NCBI GenBank assembly: GCA_031295725.1
Contig: JAUMNV010000067.1
Coordinates: 1-22,603 of the forward strand
DNA: 22,603 nucleotides
Direction: 5' to 3'
From: Collinsella sp.
Lineage (GTDB): Bacteria; Actinomycetota; Coriobacteriia; Coriobacteriales; Coriobacteriaceae
Position 1 is the first letter of the stretch, and every line of letters begins with the position of its first letter. A model generated the notes under the pieces. That model was not told the DNA's origin, ran no database searches, and saw only the letters and a program-made list of their open reading frames with translations. The position numbers and the translations under genes were made by a program. Positions 7,226 to 16,380 of this stretch are shown here, piece after piece.

Positions 7226-7942
7226 TTACTCCTCCTTCGTTTCAAAATCCATGATGATGCCCTCGACCGGCGCCGGACCGGCGGGGATCTCGGGCGCATC
7301 GGGGTTGAGCTCGCGGTCGACATACTCCGGGTTCACGCCGTGGCCGCCCAGATACTCCATGCCGGGGCCCTGGGGCTCACCGGACGCAAGCGTCTCGTTG
7401 GCAGCCATGCCGCGCGCGTTGCCGGTCTTTACGGCCGAAGCGGCGCGCAGGGCATCGAGCTCGCGCTTGCACTCCTGGCACATACCGACGGTACGGGCGG
7501 CCTGCTCGGCCTCCATGCCGCCGGCCTTTTGCAGCAGGCGCTTGGCGTAGTCGATCTCCTTGTGCGGGGCAAACGGCTTGCCGCAACGCGAGCAGTGCTC
7601 GAGCGTATAGACGCTCTTGCTGGTGAGGTCGTCCTTGCTCATGACGGCCAGCTCAAACTCCTCGGTGAGCTTGATGGCCTCCATGGGGCAGGCCTCCTCG
7701 CAGCGGCCGCAAAAGATGCAGCGGCCGTAGTCGATCGACCAGGTGATGGTATCGGCCGCAAGGTCGGTGTCCATGCGAATGGCATCGGCCGGGCACGCCA
7801 CGCCGCAGGCACCGCAGGCGATGCAGAGCTCGGCGTTGTGCTCGGGCTTGCCGCGCATGTCCTTATTGGTGGGGAACGGCGCAAACGGGTACTTGACCGT
7901 CGCGTCGCCGGCCTTGGCGTTGACCTTCCAAAGCTTCAGCAT
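7226..7942 (-). CDS. hyfH: Formate hydrogenlyase two-cluster ferredoxin subunit HyfH/HycF (NuoI-like)
   Basis: This subunit links the FdhF-side electron chain to the hydrogenase small subunit, as NuoI does in complex I. Two [4Fe-4S] motifs are visible: C40-x2-C43-x2-C46-x3-C50 and C75-x2-C78-x2-C81-x3-C85. The protein is 238 residues, against about 180 for E. coli HycF. The extra part contains CSRC (117-120) and CQEC (155-158), which could form a zinc or iron site, and an acidic, proline-rich tail. I chose the ATG at 7942, one base after the hyfG stop (TAA-T-ATG), because GAGGAGGCG lies just upstream. A longer frame starting at 8065 is out-of-frame hyfG sequence and is not supported. Confidence 0.95.
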   Translation of the reverse strand: MLKLWKVNAKAGDATVKYPFAPFPTNKDMRGKPEHNAELCIACGACGVACPADAIRMDTDLAADTITWSIDYGRCIFCGRCEEACPMEAIKLTEEFELAVMSKDDLTSKSVYTLEHCSRCGKPFAPHKEIDYAKRLLQKAGGMEAEQAARTVGMCQECKRELDALRAASAVKTGNARGMAANETLASGEPQGPGMEYLGGHGVNPEYVDRELNPDAPEIPAGPAPVEGIIMDFETKEE

Positions 7943-7943
7943 A

Positions 7944-9716
7944 TTAGAGCGCCTCCTCATCGAGCGGAGCGGCCATGGTGCCCTCGCCCGCAAGCGGCGA
8001 CTTGTCGCGCCAGACGTTCTCGAACTGTTCCTTGTCGAGCACATGGTCGCGCTTGGCGGCGACATCGGTCACCGTCACGCGGTCGGTGCAGGAGTAGCAC
8101 GGGTCGAGAGAGCCGACGATCAGCGCCGCGTCGCCCACGGTGTTGCCGCGGAACATGTAGCGCAGGACCGGCCAGTTGCTGTACGTGGCGGCCTTGGCGC
8201 GCCAGCGGTAGCACTTCTGGTTATTGCCGAGCATGGCCCAGTGCACGTCCTCGCCGCGCGGCGCCTCGGTGGCGCCGATGGCGTACTTGTGCGGGGTGTA
8301 CTCCCAATCCGTGGTGAGGATGGGGCCCGACGGGCAGTTCTCGAGCATGGTCTCGATCATGTCGATCGAATCGTAGACCTCCTGGATGCGAACGGCGGTA
8401 CGGCCGAAGGCATCGCAGGTGTCGGCCGTGGCGGCGTGCATCTTCTGGACGTCCGGATCGGCGTAGCCGTCGAAGGGATGGTCGAAGCGCACGTCGCGGG
8501 CATAGCCCGAGCCACGCATGAGCGGGCCGACCGGCGAGAAGTCGCGTGCGATCTTGCGGTCCAAGATGCCGATGCCACTCGTACGCTCAATGAAGTTGGG
8601 CGTGGAGAGCAAGACGTCGACGAGCTCCTGAACCTCGGAGCGCAGCTGATGGATGGTCGTGAGCGTGGAGAGCTTCTGCTCGGCCAAAATGTCGCGACGC
8701 ACGCCGCCGATCACGTTGAGGCCGTAGGTCTTGCGGTGACCGGAGAGCTTCTCGGCCAGGTCCATGGACTTCTCGCGGACGCGGAAGAACTGCTGGAAGC
8801 CGGAGTCGAAGCCGGTGTAGTGCGATGCGAGGCCAATGTTGAGCAGATGCGAGTGCAGGCGCTCGACCTCGAGCATGATGGCGCGGATGTACTGGGCGCG
8901 CGGCGGGACATGGATGCCCTGGGCGCGCTCGACGGCCTCGGCATAGGCCACCGAGTGGGCACAGCCGCAGATGCCGCAGATGCGGTCGGCGAGGAACGTC
9001 ACGGCGTCATAGTTCAGGCGCGTCTCGGCGACCTTCTCCATACCGCGGTGCACGTAGAACAGACGGTAGTCGGCGTCGACGATCGTCTCACCTTCAACGA
9101 ACAGGCGGAAGTGGCCGGGCTCGTCGGAGGTAATGTGCAACGGGCCCATGGGGACGAGCGTGGTCTCTTTGCCCTTGGTATCGGCCAAGAACTCGTAGTT
9201 TTCCATGTCGCTCGCGGGAGCGGGACGGAAACGATAGTCCATGGAGTCCTTGCGCAGCGGATACAGGCCGCTGGGCCAATCGTCCGGCAGCACCAGGCGA
9301 CGACGATCGGGCAGACCCTCGGGGATCAGGCCGAACATGTCGCGAAGCTCGCGCTCGCCCCACACGCAGGCGGGGACGAACGGCGTCACGGACGGGAACG
9401 TCATCTTGGCGGGATCGACCTCGGTGCGCACGGTCACCCAGCCGGGGTCCTCCCCCTCCATGGAGATGACGTAGTACACGGCGTAACGGCCGCACAGGCT
9501 GCGCTCGTCGTTGCCGATGATCACGGGAATCCAGCCGTAGCGCTCGTAATACAGGTAGTGGACGGCCTCGGGCAGCTTGTCCTGCTTGACGGTAATCGTC
9601 AGCTGGTCCTCGCACTGCCACTCGACCTTTTCGATGCAGCCCGGAACGGCGCGGCGCAGGGCCTCGACATGGCTCTCGCAGCGACGGGCATACACCTTGT
9701 TCTCAGTTTCAATCAT
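7944..9716 (-). CDS. hyfG: Formate hydrogenlyase [NiFe] large subunit HyfG/HycE (NuoC-NuoD fusion)
   Basis: This is the catalytic subunit that reduces protons to H2. Residues 1-165 form a NuoC-like domain (ERELRDMFGLIPEG, then a PLRKD motif). The remainder is the NuoD-like hydrogenase core. The L1 motif is RICGICGCAHSVA (R245-A257; Ni ligands C247 and C250) and the L2 motif is DPCYSCTDR (538-546; C540 and C543), so all four Ni ligands are cysteine and none is selenocysteine. After R546 a 44-residue tail follows, which fits a C-terminal extension removed by HycI. Length is 590 residues, slightly above E. coli HycE (about 569). It begins three bases after the hyfF stop. It is a group 4a hydrogenase by sequence style and by its neighbours. 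Confidence 0.97.
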   Translation of the reverse strand: MIETENKVYARRCESHVEALRRAVPGCIEKVEWQCEDQLTITVKQDKLPEAVHYLYYERYGWIPVIIGNDERSLCGRYAVYYVISMEGEDPGWVTVRTEVDPAKMTFPSVTPFVPACVWGERELRDMFGLIPEGLPDRRRLVLPDDWPSGLYPLRKDSMDYRFRPAPASDMENYEFLADTKGKETTLVPMGPLHITSDEPGHFRLFVEGETIVDADYRLFYVHRGMEKVAETRLNYDAVTFLADRICGICGCAHSVAYAEAVERAQGIHVPPRAQYIRAIMLEVERLHSHLLNIGLASHYTGFDSGFQQFFRVREKSMDLAEKLSGHRKTYGLNVIGGVRRDILAEQKLSTLTTIHQLRSEVQELVDVLLSTPNFIERTSGIGILDRKIARDFSPVGPLMRGSGYARDVRFDHPFDGYADPDVQKMHAATADTCDAFGRTAVRIQEVYDSIDMIETMLENCPSGPILTTDWEYTPHKYAIGATEAPRGEDVHWAMLGNNQKCYRWRAKAATYSNWPVLRYMFRGNTVGDAALIVGSLDPCYSCTDRVTVTDVAAKRDHVLDKEQFENVWRDKSPLAGEGTMAAPLDEEAL

Positions 9717-9719
9717 TCG

Positions 9720-11279
9720 TTACTCCACCTCGCTCTGAGCGGTCTCGGTACCGAACACAGCGCGGTACATCGGCGTCGCGTGAAGTTCCTCGGTGCTCTG
9801 CTCGAGCACGATGCCGGTCGCGGTCTCCACACCGTGCACGAGGGGCAGCGGGGTGGCGATGCCAAACCACAAGATCATGACAGCCAGGATGATTTCGGGG
9901 ATAAGCATGAGCGCCGGGGCCTCATGCTTGCCCATGCCCTGGGGCGCATGGCCGAATACCGACTTGAGTGCGATACGGGTGAGCGCGGAGATGGCCACGG
10001 TAAGACCGAGGGCGACCACGACGACCAGCCACATGGGACCGGCGGTAACACCGGCGACAAAAGTCAGGAACTCGGAGATAAACATGCCAAAGGGCGGGAA
10101 GGCACCAAGACCGAGCAGCGCCAGGACGGCGAGCGCGGCGGTTGCGGGGGCAACCTCGACGACGCCCTGGATCTTGGCCAGGCTACGCGTGCCAAAGGCG
10201 TGCTGGATGTTGCCGGACACGCAGAAGGCAAGCGTCTTGGTAAAGCCGTGGAACACGCAGTGCAGCAGGGCCGCGGCGATACCCAGCGGGCCACCGATAC
10301 CCAGGCACAGGGCGATAACGCCCACGTTCTCCACAGACGAGTACGCAAAGCGGCGCTTGAGGTCGTCCTGGCGAAACATCGAAAGCGCCGCCACCAAAAT
10401 GGACAGCGTGCCGACGATCAACAGCAAAAGCTGCGGATACTCGGCGCCCACGGCCTGGATAGTAAAGCCGTAGAAGCGCATGATCACAAGCATGGCGCAC
10501 TTAAGCAGCACGCCCGAGAGCAGGGCCGAGACAGGGCTCGGGGCCTGGGAGTGGGCATCGGGCAGCCAAGTGTGCATGGGGAACAGCCCGGCCTTGGTGC
10601 CAAAGCCGATCACGATAAACGCAAAGGCGAGGCGCATGAGCGTCGGGTCGAACTGGTCGGCATACGGCAGCACGCACGACAGGAATGCGGCCTCGTGGGC
10701 ATTGGGGATCACGTCGGCGGCGTTGGCGTAGATCAGCAGCGTACCGAACAGGCCAAAGGCCACGCCGGCGGTGCAGACCATCGCATACTTCCAAGAAGCC
10801 TCGAGGGCCGTCTTGTTCTTGTAGATACCCACGAGGAACACGGTGGAAAGCGTGGTTGCCTCCACGGCGGCCCACGTGAGAATCATGTTGTTGGACAGGC
10901 ACGCGAGCAGCATGGTGAACACAAACAGGCTAAACAGCGCAAAATACTGCTTGGCGCGCTCGGCGGGCATGGAGCCCTCCTCGATATCGGCCTTTACATA
11001 GGGAAGCGAGAACAGCCCCGTAAGAAAACCGATAAAGCCGATGAGCAGCACAAAGATGGCGCCCAGCGAATCGAGGTGGAACCACAGGCCAAGAGCGCTC
11101 GCGGTTTCGCCGCTCATAAGGACGTCACCGGCCGTCATAATCGACAGCACCAGGACGGCTGCGACGGAGACCAGGTTGAGGCCGGCAAACACGTTATAGG
11201 ACGTGTTCTTGGGCAAAAACGCCATGACCAGCGAGAACACCAAAGGAGTCGCGAGCAGGGCGAGAATCAACGATTCCAT
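9720..11279 (-). CDS. hyfF: Hydrogenase-4 membrane subunit HyfF (NuoN/NuoM-like antiporter subunit)
   Basis: This 519-residue integral membrane protein has about a dozen hydrophobic segments and is near the E. coli HyfF length of 526. The conserved core of antiporter-like subunits is present: a Lys before the WLPDAH motif (GTKAGLFPMHTWLPDAH), PSPVSALLSGVLLKCAM with the mid-membrane Lys, and a segment around HCVFHGFTKTLAFCVSGN. HyfF is found in hyf operons but not in the E. coli hyc operon, and helps distinguish the proton-pumping FHL-2 architecture from FHL-1. It is separated from hyfE and hyfG by only three bases on each side. Confidence 0.95.
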   Translation of the reverse strand: MESLILALLATPLVFSLVMAFLPKNTSYNVFAGLNLVSVAAVLVLSIMTAGDVLMSGETASALGLWFHLDSLGAIFVLLIGFIGFLTGLFSLPYVKADIEEGSMPAERAKQYFALFSLFVFTMLLACLSNNMILTWAAVEATTLSTVFLVGIYKNKTALEASWKYAMVCTAGVAFGLFGTLLIYANAADVIPNAHEAAFLSCVLPYADQFDPTLMRLAFAFIVIGFGTKAGLFPMHTWLPDAHSQAPSPVSALLSGVLLKCAMLVIMRFYGFTIQAVGAEYPQLLLLIVGTLSILVAALSMFRQDDLKRRFAYSSVENVGVIALCLGIGGPLGIAAALLHCVFHGFTKTLAFCVSGNIQHAFGTRSLAKIQGVVEVAPATAALAVLALLGLGAFPPFGMFISEFLTFVAGVTAGPMWLVVVVALGLTVAISALTRIALKSVFGHAPQGMGKHEAPALMLIPEIILAVMILWFGIATPLPLVHGVETATGIVLEQSTEELHATPMYRAVFGTETAQSEVE

Positions 11280-11282
11280 GGA

Positions 11283-11936
11283 CTACCCCCTCAGCTCGGA
11301 CAGGTCGCGCGCATCGAGCGAGTGGGAGTCGTCCCAAATGCGACGCACGACGATGGACATGATGATGACGGCAAAGATGGCGTCGGTGGCGATACCGATC
11401 TCGATGATCTCGGGAGCGGTGGGGGCCAAAAGCGCGAGCGTCACGTGGCTGCCGTTTTCCATAAGGCAGTATCCGAAGATCTGCTTCATGATGTTGCGCT
11501 GCGAGATGATGCAGGTGAGGCCCACAAAGAAGTGAGCGAAGCTAATAGCGAGCGCAGGCGTTGCGACCTCGGCCGTGGGCAGGCTGATCTGCGTCACAAC
11601 GGCAAAGCAGATCGCGACCTCGACGGCGATGATGCAGATGGCCCACGCGGGCTTAAGGCCGGCCTTGAGCGATGCGTCGCTCGGCTCGCCCATCTTCTTG
11701 TATGCGCGGTTGAGGATGTAAGGGACCAGGACGACCTTAGTGATAAAGGCAGATCCGGCCCACATAAGCAGCTCCTGCGCACCGGTGGTGGCACCGAGCG
11801 TAGCGAGCAGCCCCACGAGCACCAGCGACTGCACCGCATACCAGTTGATGGCATGTTTGATGTTCTTGGAGACGACCACCATGGTGGACGTGACGATCAG
11901 AAGGCCGCCAAGGATGTTGACGATCGAATAACCCAT
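11283..11936 (-). CDS. hyfE: Hydrogenase-4 membrane subunit HyfE (NuoK-like)
   Basis: This 217-residue membrane protein matches E. coli HyfE (216 residues) in length and character, with about six or seven hydrophobic segments. Polar residues lie inside the membrane spans, such as the glutamate in GCLME-like NuoK positions (here FGYCLMENGSHVTLALL), and a final segment reads IGIATDAIFAVIIMSIVV. The ATG lies 13 bp after the hyfD stop and has AGGAGG nine bases upstream. HyfE bridges the antiporter-like subunits in the membrane arm. It is diagnostic of hyf rather than hyc gene sets. Confidence 0.94.
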   Translation of the reverse strand: MGYSIVNILGGLLIVTSTMVVVSKNIKHAINWYAVQSLVLVGLLATLGATTGAQELLMWAGSAFITKVVLVPYILNRAYKKMGEPSDASLKAGLKPAWAICIIAVEVAICFAVVTQISLPTAEVATPALAISFAHFFVGLTCIISQRNIMKQIFGYCLMENGSHVTLALLAPTAPEIIEIGIATDAIFAVIIMSIVVRRIWDDSHSLDARDLSELRG

Positions 11937-11949
11937 GTCGTTCTACCTC

Positions 11950-13407
11950 CTAACCGATCCAGCTGGCCGAAAGCGGGCCGCTGACGATGACCATGATGAT
12001 GAGCACGATGAACACGAACGCCATCGCGCGGGGAAGCGGGGCTCCCGCAGCGACCTCGTCGCTCGGCTCGCCGGGCAGGCAATAGCCCATCCACTTGAGG
12101 AACCAGGCGAAGGTGGCGACGGTTTCGGCGACCATGATGCACACGAGCACCAGGATCGCGACGTTGCCGGCACCCACAGAAAAGCCGCCGGCGATGATCT
12201 GGAACTTCGAGAAGAACGTGTTCATAGGCGGCACGCCGGCAATGGCGAGCGCGGCGACACCAAAGCCCACGCCCGAGATCGGGTACTTCTTTACGATGCC
12301 GCGAAGCTTGGGCAGCATACGCGTGCCGAGCGTAAAGGAGAACGAACCGGCGATCAGGAAGAACAGCGTCTTGGCGAAAGCGTGGTTAAAGATGTGGCAC
12401 ACGGCACCATCGAAGGCCAGCTGGCTGCCAAAAACCGAAAGGCCCAGACCAAAGAACACATAGGAGAGCTGGGCGATCGTAGAGAAGGCCAGCAGACGCT
12501 TCATGTCCTTTTGCGGCAGGTACATAAGGAAGCCAAAGAGCATGGTGACCATGGCGTCGATAATGGCGACCCAGCCCACGATCTCGGGAATCTCGCCGGC
12601 AGAGACGAGTGCACGCGCGAACACGCACACGCCGACCTTAACCATCGAGGCACCATGCAGGTAGGCCGAAACAGGCGTCGGCGCCTCCATGGCCGAAGGC
12701 AGCCACATGTACATGGGGACCTGTGCGGACTTTGCCCAGGCCGCAAACAGCACGAGCAAAAGGACGATAGCCTTGAGCTTGGCGTCGAGGCCGGCAATCG
12801 CGGTAATGGCGAAGGTGCCGGTATGGGCAAACACGATGGCGGCGCCCAGATACAGGCCAAGTGCGCCAATGTGCGTGATGATGAGGGCCTTCATGCCGGC
12901 CTTCTTGGCCGTAGGAGACATGTAGTAGCTAATGAGGCCCCAAGAGCACGCACCCGTGATCTCAAAGAACACGAGCTGGCCCAGGAGGGTCGAGCTGTAC
13001 ACAAGGCCGGCCATGGCGCCGATGAAGGTCGCGAGGTACGCGTAGAAGCGACGACGCGGCGCGTCGGGATGCTCACGGTTATTCTCGCTCATATAGGGGA
13101 TCGAATAGATCACGACAAGCAGGCCGATACCCACAAAGGCAGGCGCGAGCAGCGTGCTCATGCGATCGAAGGTGAATCCCATGACGAGGGTCTGCCCAAA
13201 CGAGATCAGGGGGACCTGCGTGTCGGGCATGCCGGCGCCAGCGAAATTCGCGGCGAGGGCGATGGTGCAGACCGTCGAGACGGCGGCACCCAAAACGCTG
13301 AACCACTTGGCGTACGGACGGGGGAACAGGGCGACGAGCACCGAGGCCACCATCGGGGCCGCGATAGCGACCAAGCCGAGAAGGGACAGACTGACTGCAA
13401 ATGACAT
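11950..13407 (-). CDS. hyfD: Hydrogenase-4 membrane subunit HyfD (NuoL/NuoM-like antiporter subunit)
   Basis: This 485-residue membrane protein (E. coli HyfD about 479) has the antiporter-subunit signature WAKSAQVPMYMWLPSAMEAP followed by TPVSAYLHGASMVKVGV, with the two conserved membrane lysines. A second histidine/lysine region reads HIFNHAFAKTLFFLIAGSF. It is one of three antiporter-like subunits in this operon (with HyfB and HyfF), which implies more ion-translocating units than the single HycC of E. coli FHL-1. It starts 15 bp after hyfC and ends 13 bp before hyfE. Confidence 0.95.
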   Translation of the reverse strand: MSFAVSLSLLGLVAIAAPMVASVLVALFPRPYAKWFSVLGAAVSTVCTIALAANFAGAGMPDTQVPLISFGQTLVMGFTFDRMSTLLAPAFVGIGLLVVIYSIPYMSENNREHPDAPRRRFYAYLATFIGAMAGLVYSSTLLGQLVFFEITGACSWGLISYYMSPTAKKAGMKALIITHIGALGLYLGAAIVFAHTGTFAITAIAGLDAKLKAIVLLLVLFAAWAKSAQVPMYMWLPSAMEAPTPVSAYLHGASMVKVGVCVFARALVSAGEIPEIVGWVAIIDAMVTMLFGFLMYLPQKDMKRLLAFSTIAQLSYVFFGLGLSVFGSQLAFDGAVCHIFNHAFAKTLFFLIAGSFSFTLGTRMLPKLRGIVKKYPISGVGFGVAALAIAGVPPMNTFFSKFQIIAGGFSVGAGNVAILVLVCIMVAETVATFAWFLKWMGYCLPGEPSDEVAAGAPLPRAMAFVFIVLIIMVIVSGPLSASWIG

Positions 13408-13422
13408 TGTTTCTCCCTTCTC

Positions 13423-14349
13423 CTACACGCCGACGACAACGAAGACAAACGCCAGAACGGCGATGCCAACGACGGCCCAGGTCTGATTACCGAGTACCTT
13501 GAAACGCGAGCGCGAGCAGGAGTTCTCGATCACGCCGCATACGACAAAGTCGACCAGGCACTTCACCAGGAAGATGACTGCACCCAGAACGGCGGCGGCC
13601 CCCACGGTCGCGGGCTCGCCCCAGGGGACGAAGATCGCGCAGAACCAAGCGACGACCAGGACCTGTTTCATGGACATGGCAAGCTTGGCCATGGCAAGCG
13701 ATGGGCCGGAAAGCTCGGCGAGCGGACCTTCCTGAAGCTCCTGCTCGGCCTCGGCCTGGTCAAACGGCAGTTTGCCGAGTTCCATGTAGCAGGCGATCGC
13801 AAAGGCGATGCCGGCGAGGATCACGGCGACCGGCGCGTCGATGGCGCCCGTCATGATGTGCTGACCCATGGTGGCGATGTCGGTGGAGCCGCACACCAGG
13901 GCGGCGGCAAACAACGCCAGCAGCATGGACGGCTCGATGAGCACGCTCATGAGCAGCTCGCGGACGCCGCCGATGCCGGCGTAGGCGTTGGACGAATCCA
14001 CACCGCAGAGGGCGAAGAAGAAGCGGGCGAGCGCCAGGCTGTACATGATGGTGATGGCGTCACCAAAGACCGGGATGGGGCTTTGTGCCGTAAAGAGCGG
14101 CAGGCCCATCGCGAGCATAAAGGCGACGGCGAAAAACAGCGGCGGCATGATGCGCAGCGCAAAGCTCGCATCCTCGCTCTGGGACTCGGGGCGCGCAAAG
14201 AGCTTGGCCAGGTCGCGGTAGTCCTGCATGACGCTGGGGCCGCGACGGTTGTGCATCTTGGCGCGGATAACGCGACCGAGACCGGAGAAGAACGGCGCGA
14301 CGGCCATAACGACCACGCCCTGCAGAACGGCAAGTACGATGTTGTTCAT
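13423..14349 (-). CDS. hyfC: Hydrogenase-4 membrane subunit HyfC/HycD (NuoH-like)
   Basis: This 308-residue protein anchors the soluble hydrogenase arm to the membrane, as NuoH does in complex I. The signature ELGKLPFDQAEAEQELQEGP matches the NuoH/HycD cytoplasmic loop, and IRAKMHNRRGPSVMQDYRDL near the N-terminus matches the conserved first loop. About eight hydrophobic segments are present. It lies 12 bp after hyfB, with a ribosome-binding site GGAGGGGAG just before the ATG. Confidence 0.96.
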   Translation of the reverse strand: MNNIVLAVLQGVVVMAVAPFFSGLGRVIRAKMHNRRGPSVMQDYRDLAKLFARPESQSEDASFALRIMPPLFFAVAFMLAMGLPLFTAQSPIPVFGDAITIMYSLALARFFFALCGVDSSNAYAGIGGVRELLMSVLIEPSMLLALFAAALVCGSTDIATMGQHIMTGAIDAPVAVILAGIAFAIACYMELGKLPFDQAEAEQELQEGPLAELSGPSLAMAKLAMSMKQVLVVAWFCAIFVPWGEPATVGAAAVLGAVIFLVKCLVDFVVCGVIENSCSRSRFKVLGNQTWAVVGIAVLAFVFVVVGV

Positions 14350-14361
14350 GCTCTCCCCTCC

Positions 14362-16380
14362 TTAACCCATTTGCACGGCGAGCACGAGGAACACCACGAG
14401 TGCCGCGACGATGTAGCAGATATAGATGCTGTAGTTGCCGCCCTCGAGCTTAGTCGCGAGGTCGGCGAGCTTCTCGACACCCTTATGCGGGGCATCGACG
14501 AGAACCTTGTCGGGTACGGGCTCCACAGCCTCAACCACACCGGTGAGCTTCTGGAAGAAGTGCGCGATGGACCAGCAGACGGCCGTGCAGCGGTCGCGCA
14601 GCGTGTAGAGAGGCTGCATAAACCAGGACACCTCGGAGGCAAAGGTCGTGGCCACGACAGGCATATGCTCGTTGGGAGCATAGCCGCACGCCCACGGCTG
14701 GGACTTCTGCACCTTGCCGACGGTCTTGAGCTTGCGATAACCGCAGGCAAGGCCGACGAGCACCACGAGCGCAATGGCGATCGCGGGCGTGGAGGTGGCA
14801 GCGCCGGAGTATTGGTTCATGAGCTCCATGCCTTCGGCGGCAAACACGCCACCGTACGGATGCAGCACGGACGCGGCGACATCGACCAGCACGGGCGCGA
14901 TCACGGGAGCGCCAATGCCCAGCACGACGCAGATGGCCGCGAGCAGGCCCTGCGCAAACACCATGGGGGCGGGAACCTCCTTGGCATTGGCCGCTGCCTC
15001 GGAGCGGGGCGCGGAGGCAAAGGAGACGCCATAGGCCTTGACGAAGCACGTGACAGCCAGCGCGCCGGTAATGGCAAGCGCGACGGCAGCGAACACGGCC
15101 ACGATCATGACGGCCTTGTCGCCCTGCATGGCGGCGTTAAACAGCGACTGGTAGGTAAACCACTCGGACACGAAGCCGTTGAAGGGCGGGATGGCCGAGA
15201 TGGCAAGCGCGCCAACGAGGAAGCAGATGGCCGTTGCCGGCATACGACGGAACAGACCGCCCATCTTCTCCATATTGCGCGTACCCGTGGAGTACAGCAG
15301 CGCACCGGCGCCCAAGAACAGCTCGCCCTTAAACATCGCGTGGTTAAACGTGTGGTAGAGGGCGGCCATCAGAGCCAGGACGGCGATGCCGACCGAGTTG
15401 AGCGCCATGGCGGCCATGGAGGCGCCAACGCCGAGCAGAATGATGCCGATGTTCTCGACGGAGTGATAGGCCAGCAGGCGCTTGATGTCATGCTCCTGCA
15501 GGGCGAAGGCCACGCCGAGGACCGACGAGATCGCACCGAAGACCATGACCATAAGGCCCCACCAGACCTGAACGCCCGAGGCGGAGAGCAGGTCGAGACC
15601 AACCTTGAGGATGCCGAAGATACCGATCTTGATCATGCCGCCGGACATGAGGGCCGACACGTTGGACGGCGCCTCGGGATGTGCCTTGGGCAGCCAGCCG
15701 TGCAGCGGGATGATACCGGCCTTGGCGCCAAAGCCAAAGAAGGCGAGCACGAAGCACACGGATGCGACCGCGGGACTAAACTGCGTAGCGCGGAAATCCG
15801 CAAAGGCAAACGAGCCACCGGCGAAGTTGGTCATGGTGAGGAAGCTCGCCATGATGAGCACAAAGCCCACGTGCGCGATCACAAAGTAGAGCCAACCGCC
15901 ATGGATGGAGTTCTCGTTCTCCTCGATCACGACCAGGAAGTACGAGGTCAGCGACATAAGCTCAAAGGCCACCAGGAACCAAAACACGTTGTCGGCGGTG
16001 ATGACGAGCATCATGGACGCCACGAAGGTGTTAAAGAAGAAGCCGGCGCGGCCCTTTTTGCCCGGGTACTCATCAAAGTAGTTGAGACCGTAGATCGAAC
16101 CGGCAAACGCGAGCACCGAGATGAGCGCCACGAACAGGCCGGACAGCTGATTGAGCAGCAGCTGGAAATGGGCAAACGGGAAGAACACGATGGTGTCGAC
16201 CGACGTGACATCGCCCAGCACGGCCTGGATACCGGCCACAAACGAAAGCACCGCGGCGACGGCGCCGATAAGGCAGCCGGCGGTCTTGGCGGCGTTATCG
16301 GCCTTGATCAGCAGAACCGAGGCGAGCGCACCGATGCACGAGACGGCAAGCGATGCGATAAACAGCGTCATGCTATCCAT
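14362..16380 (-). CDS. hyfB: Hydrogenase-4 membrane subunit HyfB/HycC (NuoL-like antiporter subunit)
   Basis: At 672 residues this is the same length as E. coli HyfB as I recall it. It has about 14-16 hydrophobic segments. Core motifs are GAKAGIIPLHGWLPKAHPEA, then PSNVSALMSGGMIKIGIFG, and an HTFNHAMFKGELFLGAGALL-type region with lysine and histidines in the second half-channel. The C-terminal part ends in a long amphipathic stretch and a last hydrophobic helix (IYICYIVAALVVFLVLAVQM), as in NuoL. The ATG overlaps the end of hyfA by 8 bp and has AAGGGAG eight bases upstream. A second Met at codon 4 is less well placed. Confidence 0.96.
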   Translation of the reverse strand: MDSMTLFIASLAVSCIGALASVLLIKADNAAKTAGCLIGAVAAVLSFVAGIQAVLGDVTSVDTIVFFPFAHFQLLLNQLSGLFVALISVLAFAGSIYGLNYFDEYPGKKGRAGFFFNTFVASMMLVITADNVFWFLVAFELMSLTSYFLVVIEENENSIHGGWLYFVIAHVGFVLIMASFLTMTNFAGGSFAFADFRATQFSPAVASVCFVLAFFGFGAKAGIIPLHGWLPKAHPEAPSNVSALMSGGMIKIGIFGILKVGLDLLSASGVQVWWGLMVMVFGAISSVLGVAFALQEHDIKRLLAYHSVENIGIILLGVGASMAAMALNSVGIAVLALMAALYHTFNHAMFKGELFLGAGALLYSTGTRNMEKMGGLFRRMPATAICFLVGALAISAIPPFNGFVSEWFTYQSLFNAAMQGDKAVMIVAVFAAVALAITGALAVTCFVKAYGVSFASAPRSEAAANAKEVPAPMVFAQGLLAAICVVLGIGAPVIAPVLVDVAASVLHPYGGVFAAEGMELMNQYSGAATSTPAIAIALVVLVGLACGYRKLKTVGKVQKSQPWACGYAPNEHMPVVATTFASEVSWFMQPLYTLRDRCTAVCWSIAHFFQKLTGVVEAVEPVPDKVLVDAPHKGVEKLADLATKLEGGNYSIYICYIVAALVVFLVLAVQMG

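Noticed and set aside
7943..8065. Longer hyfH starting at 8065
   Set aside because: The extra residues are the hyfG coding sequence read in another frame; the conserved protein starts at 7942 with a good ribosome-binding site.
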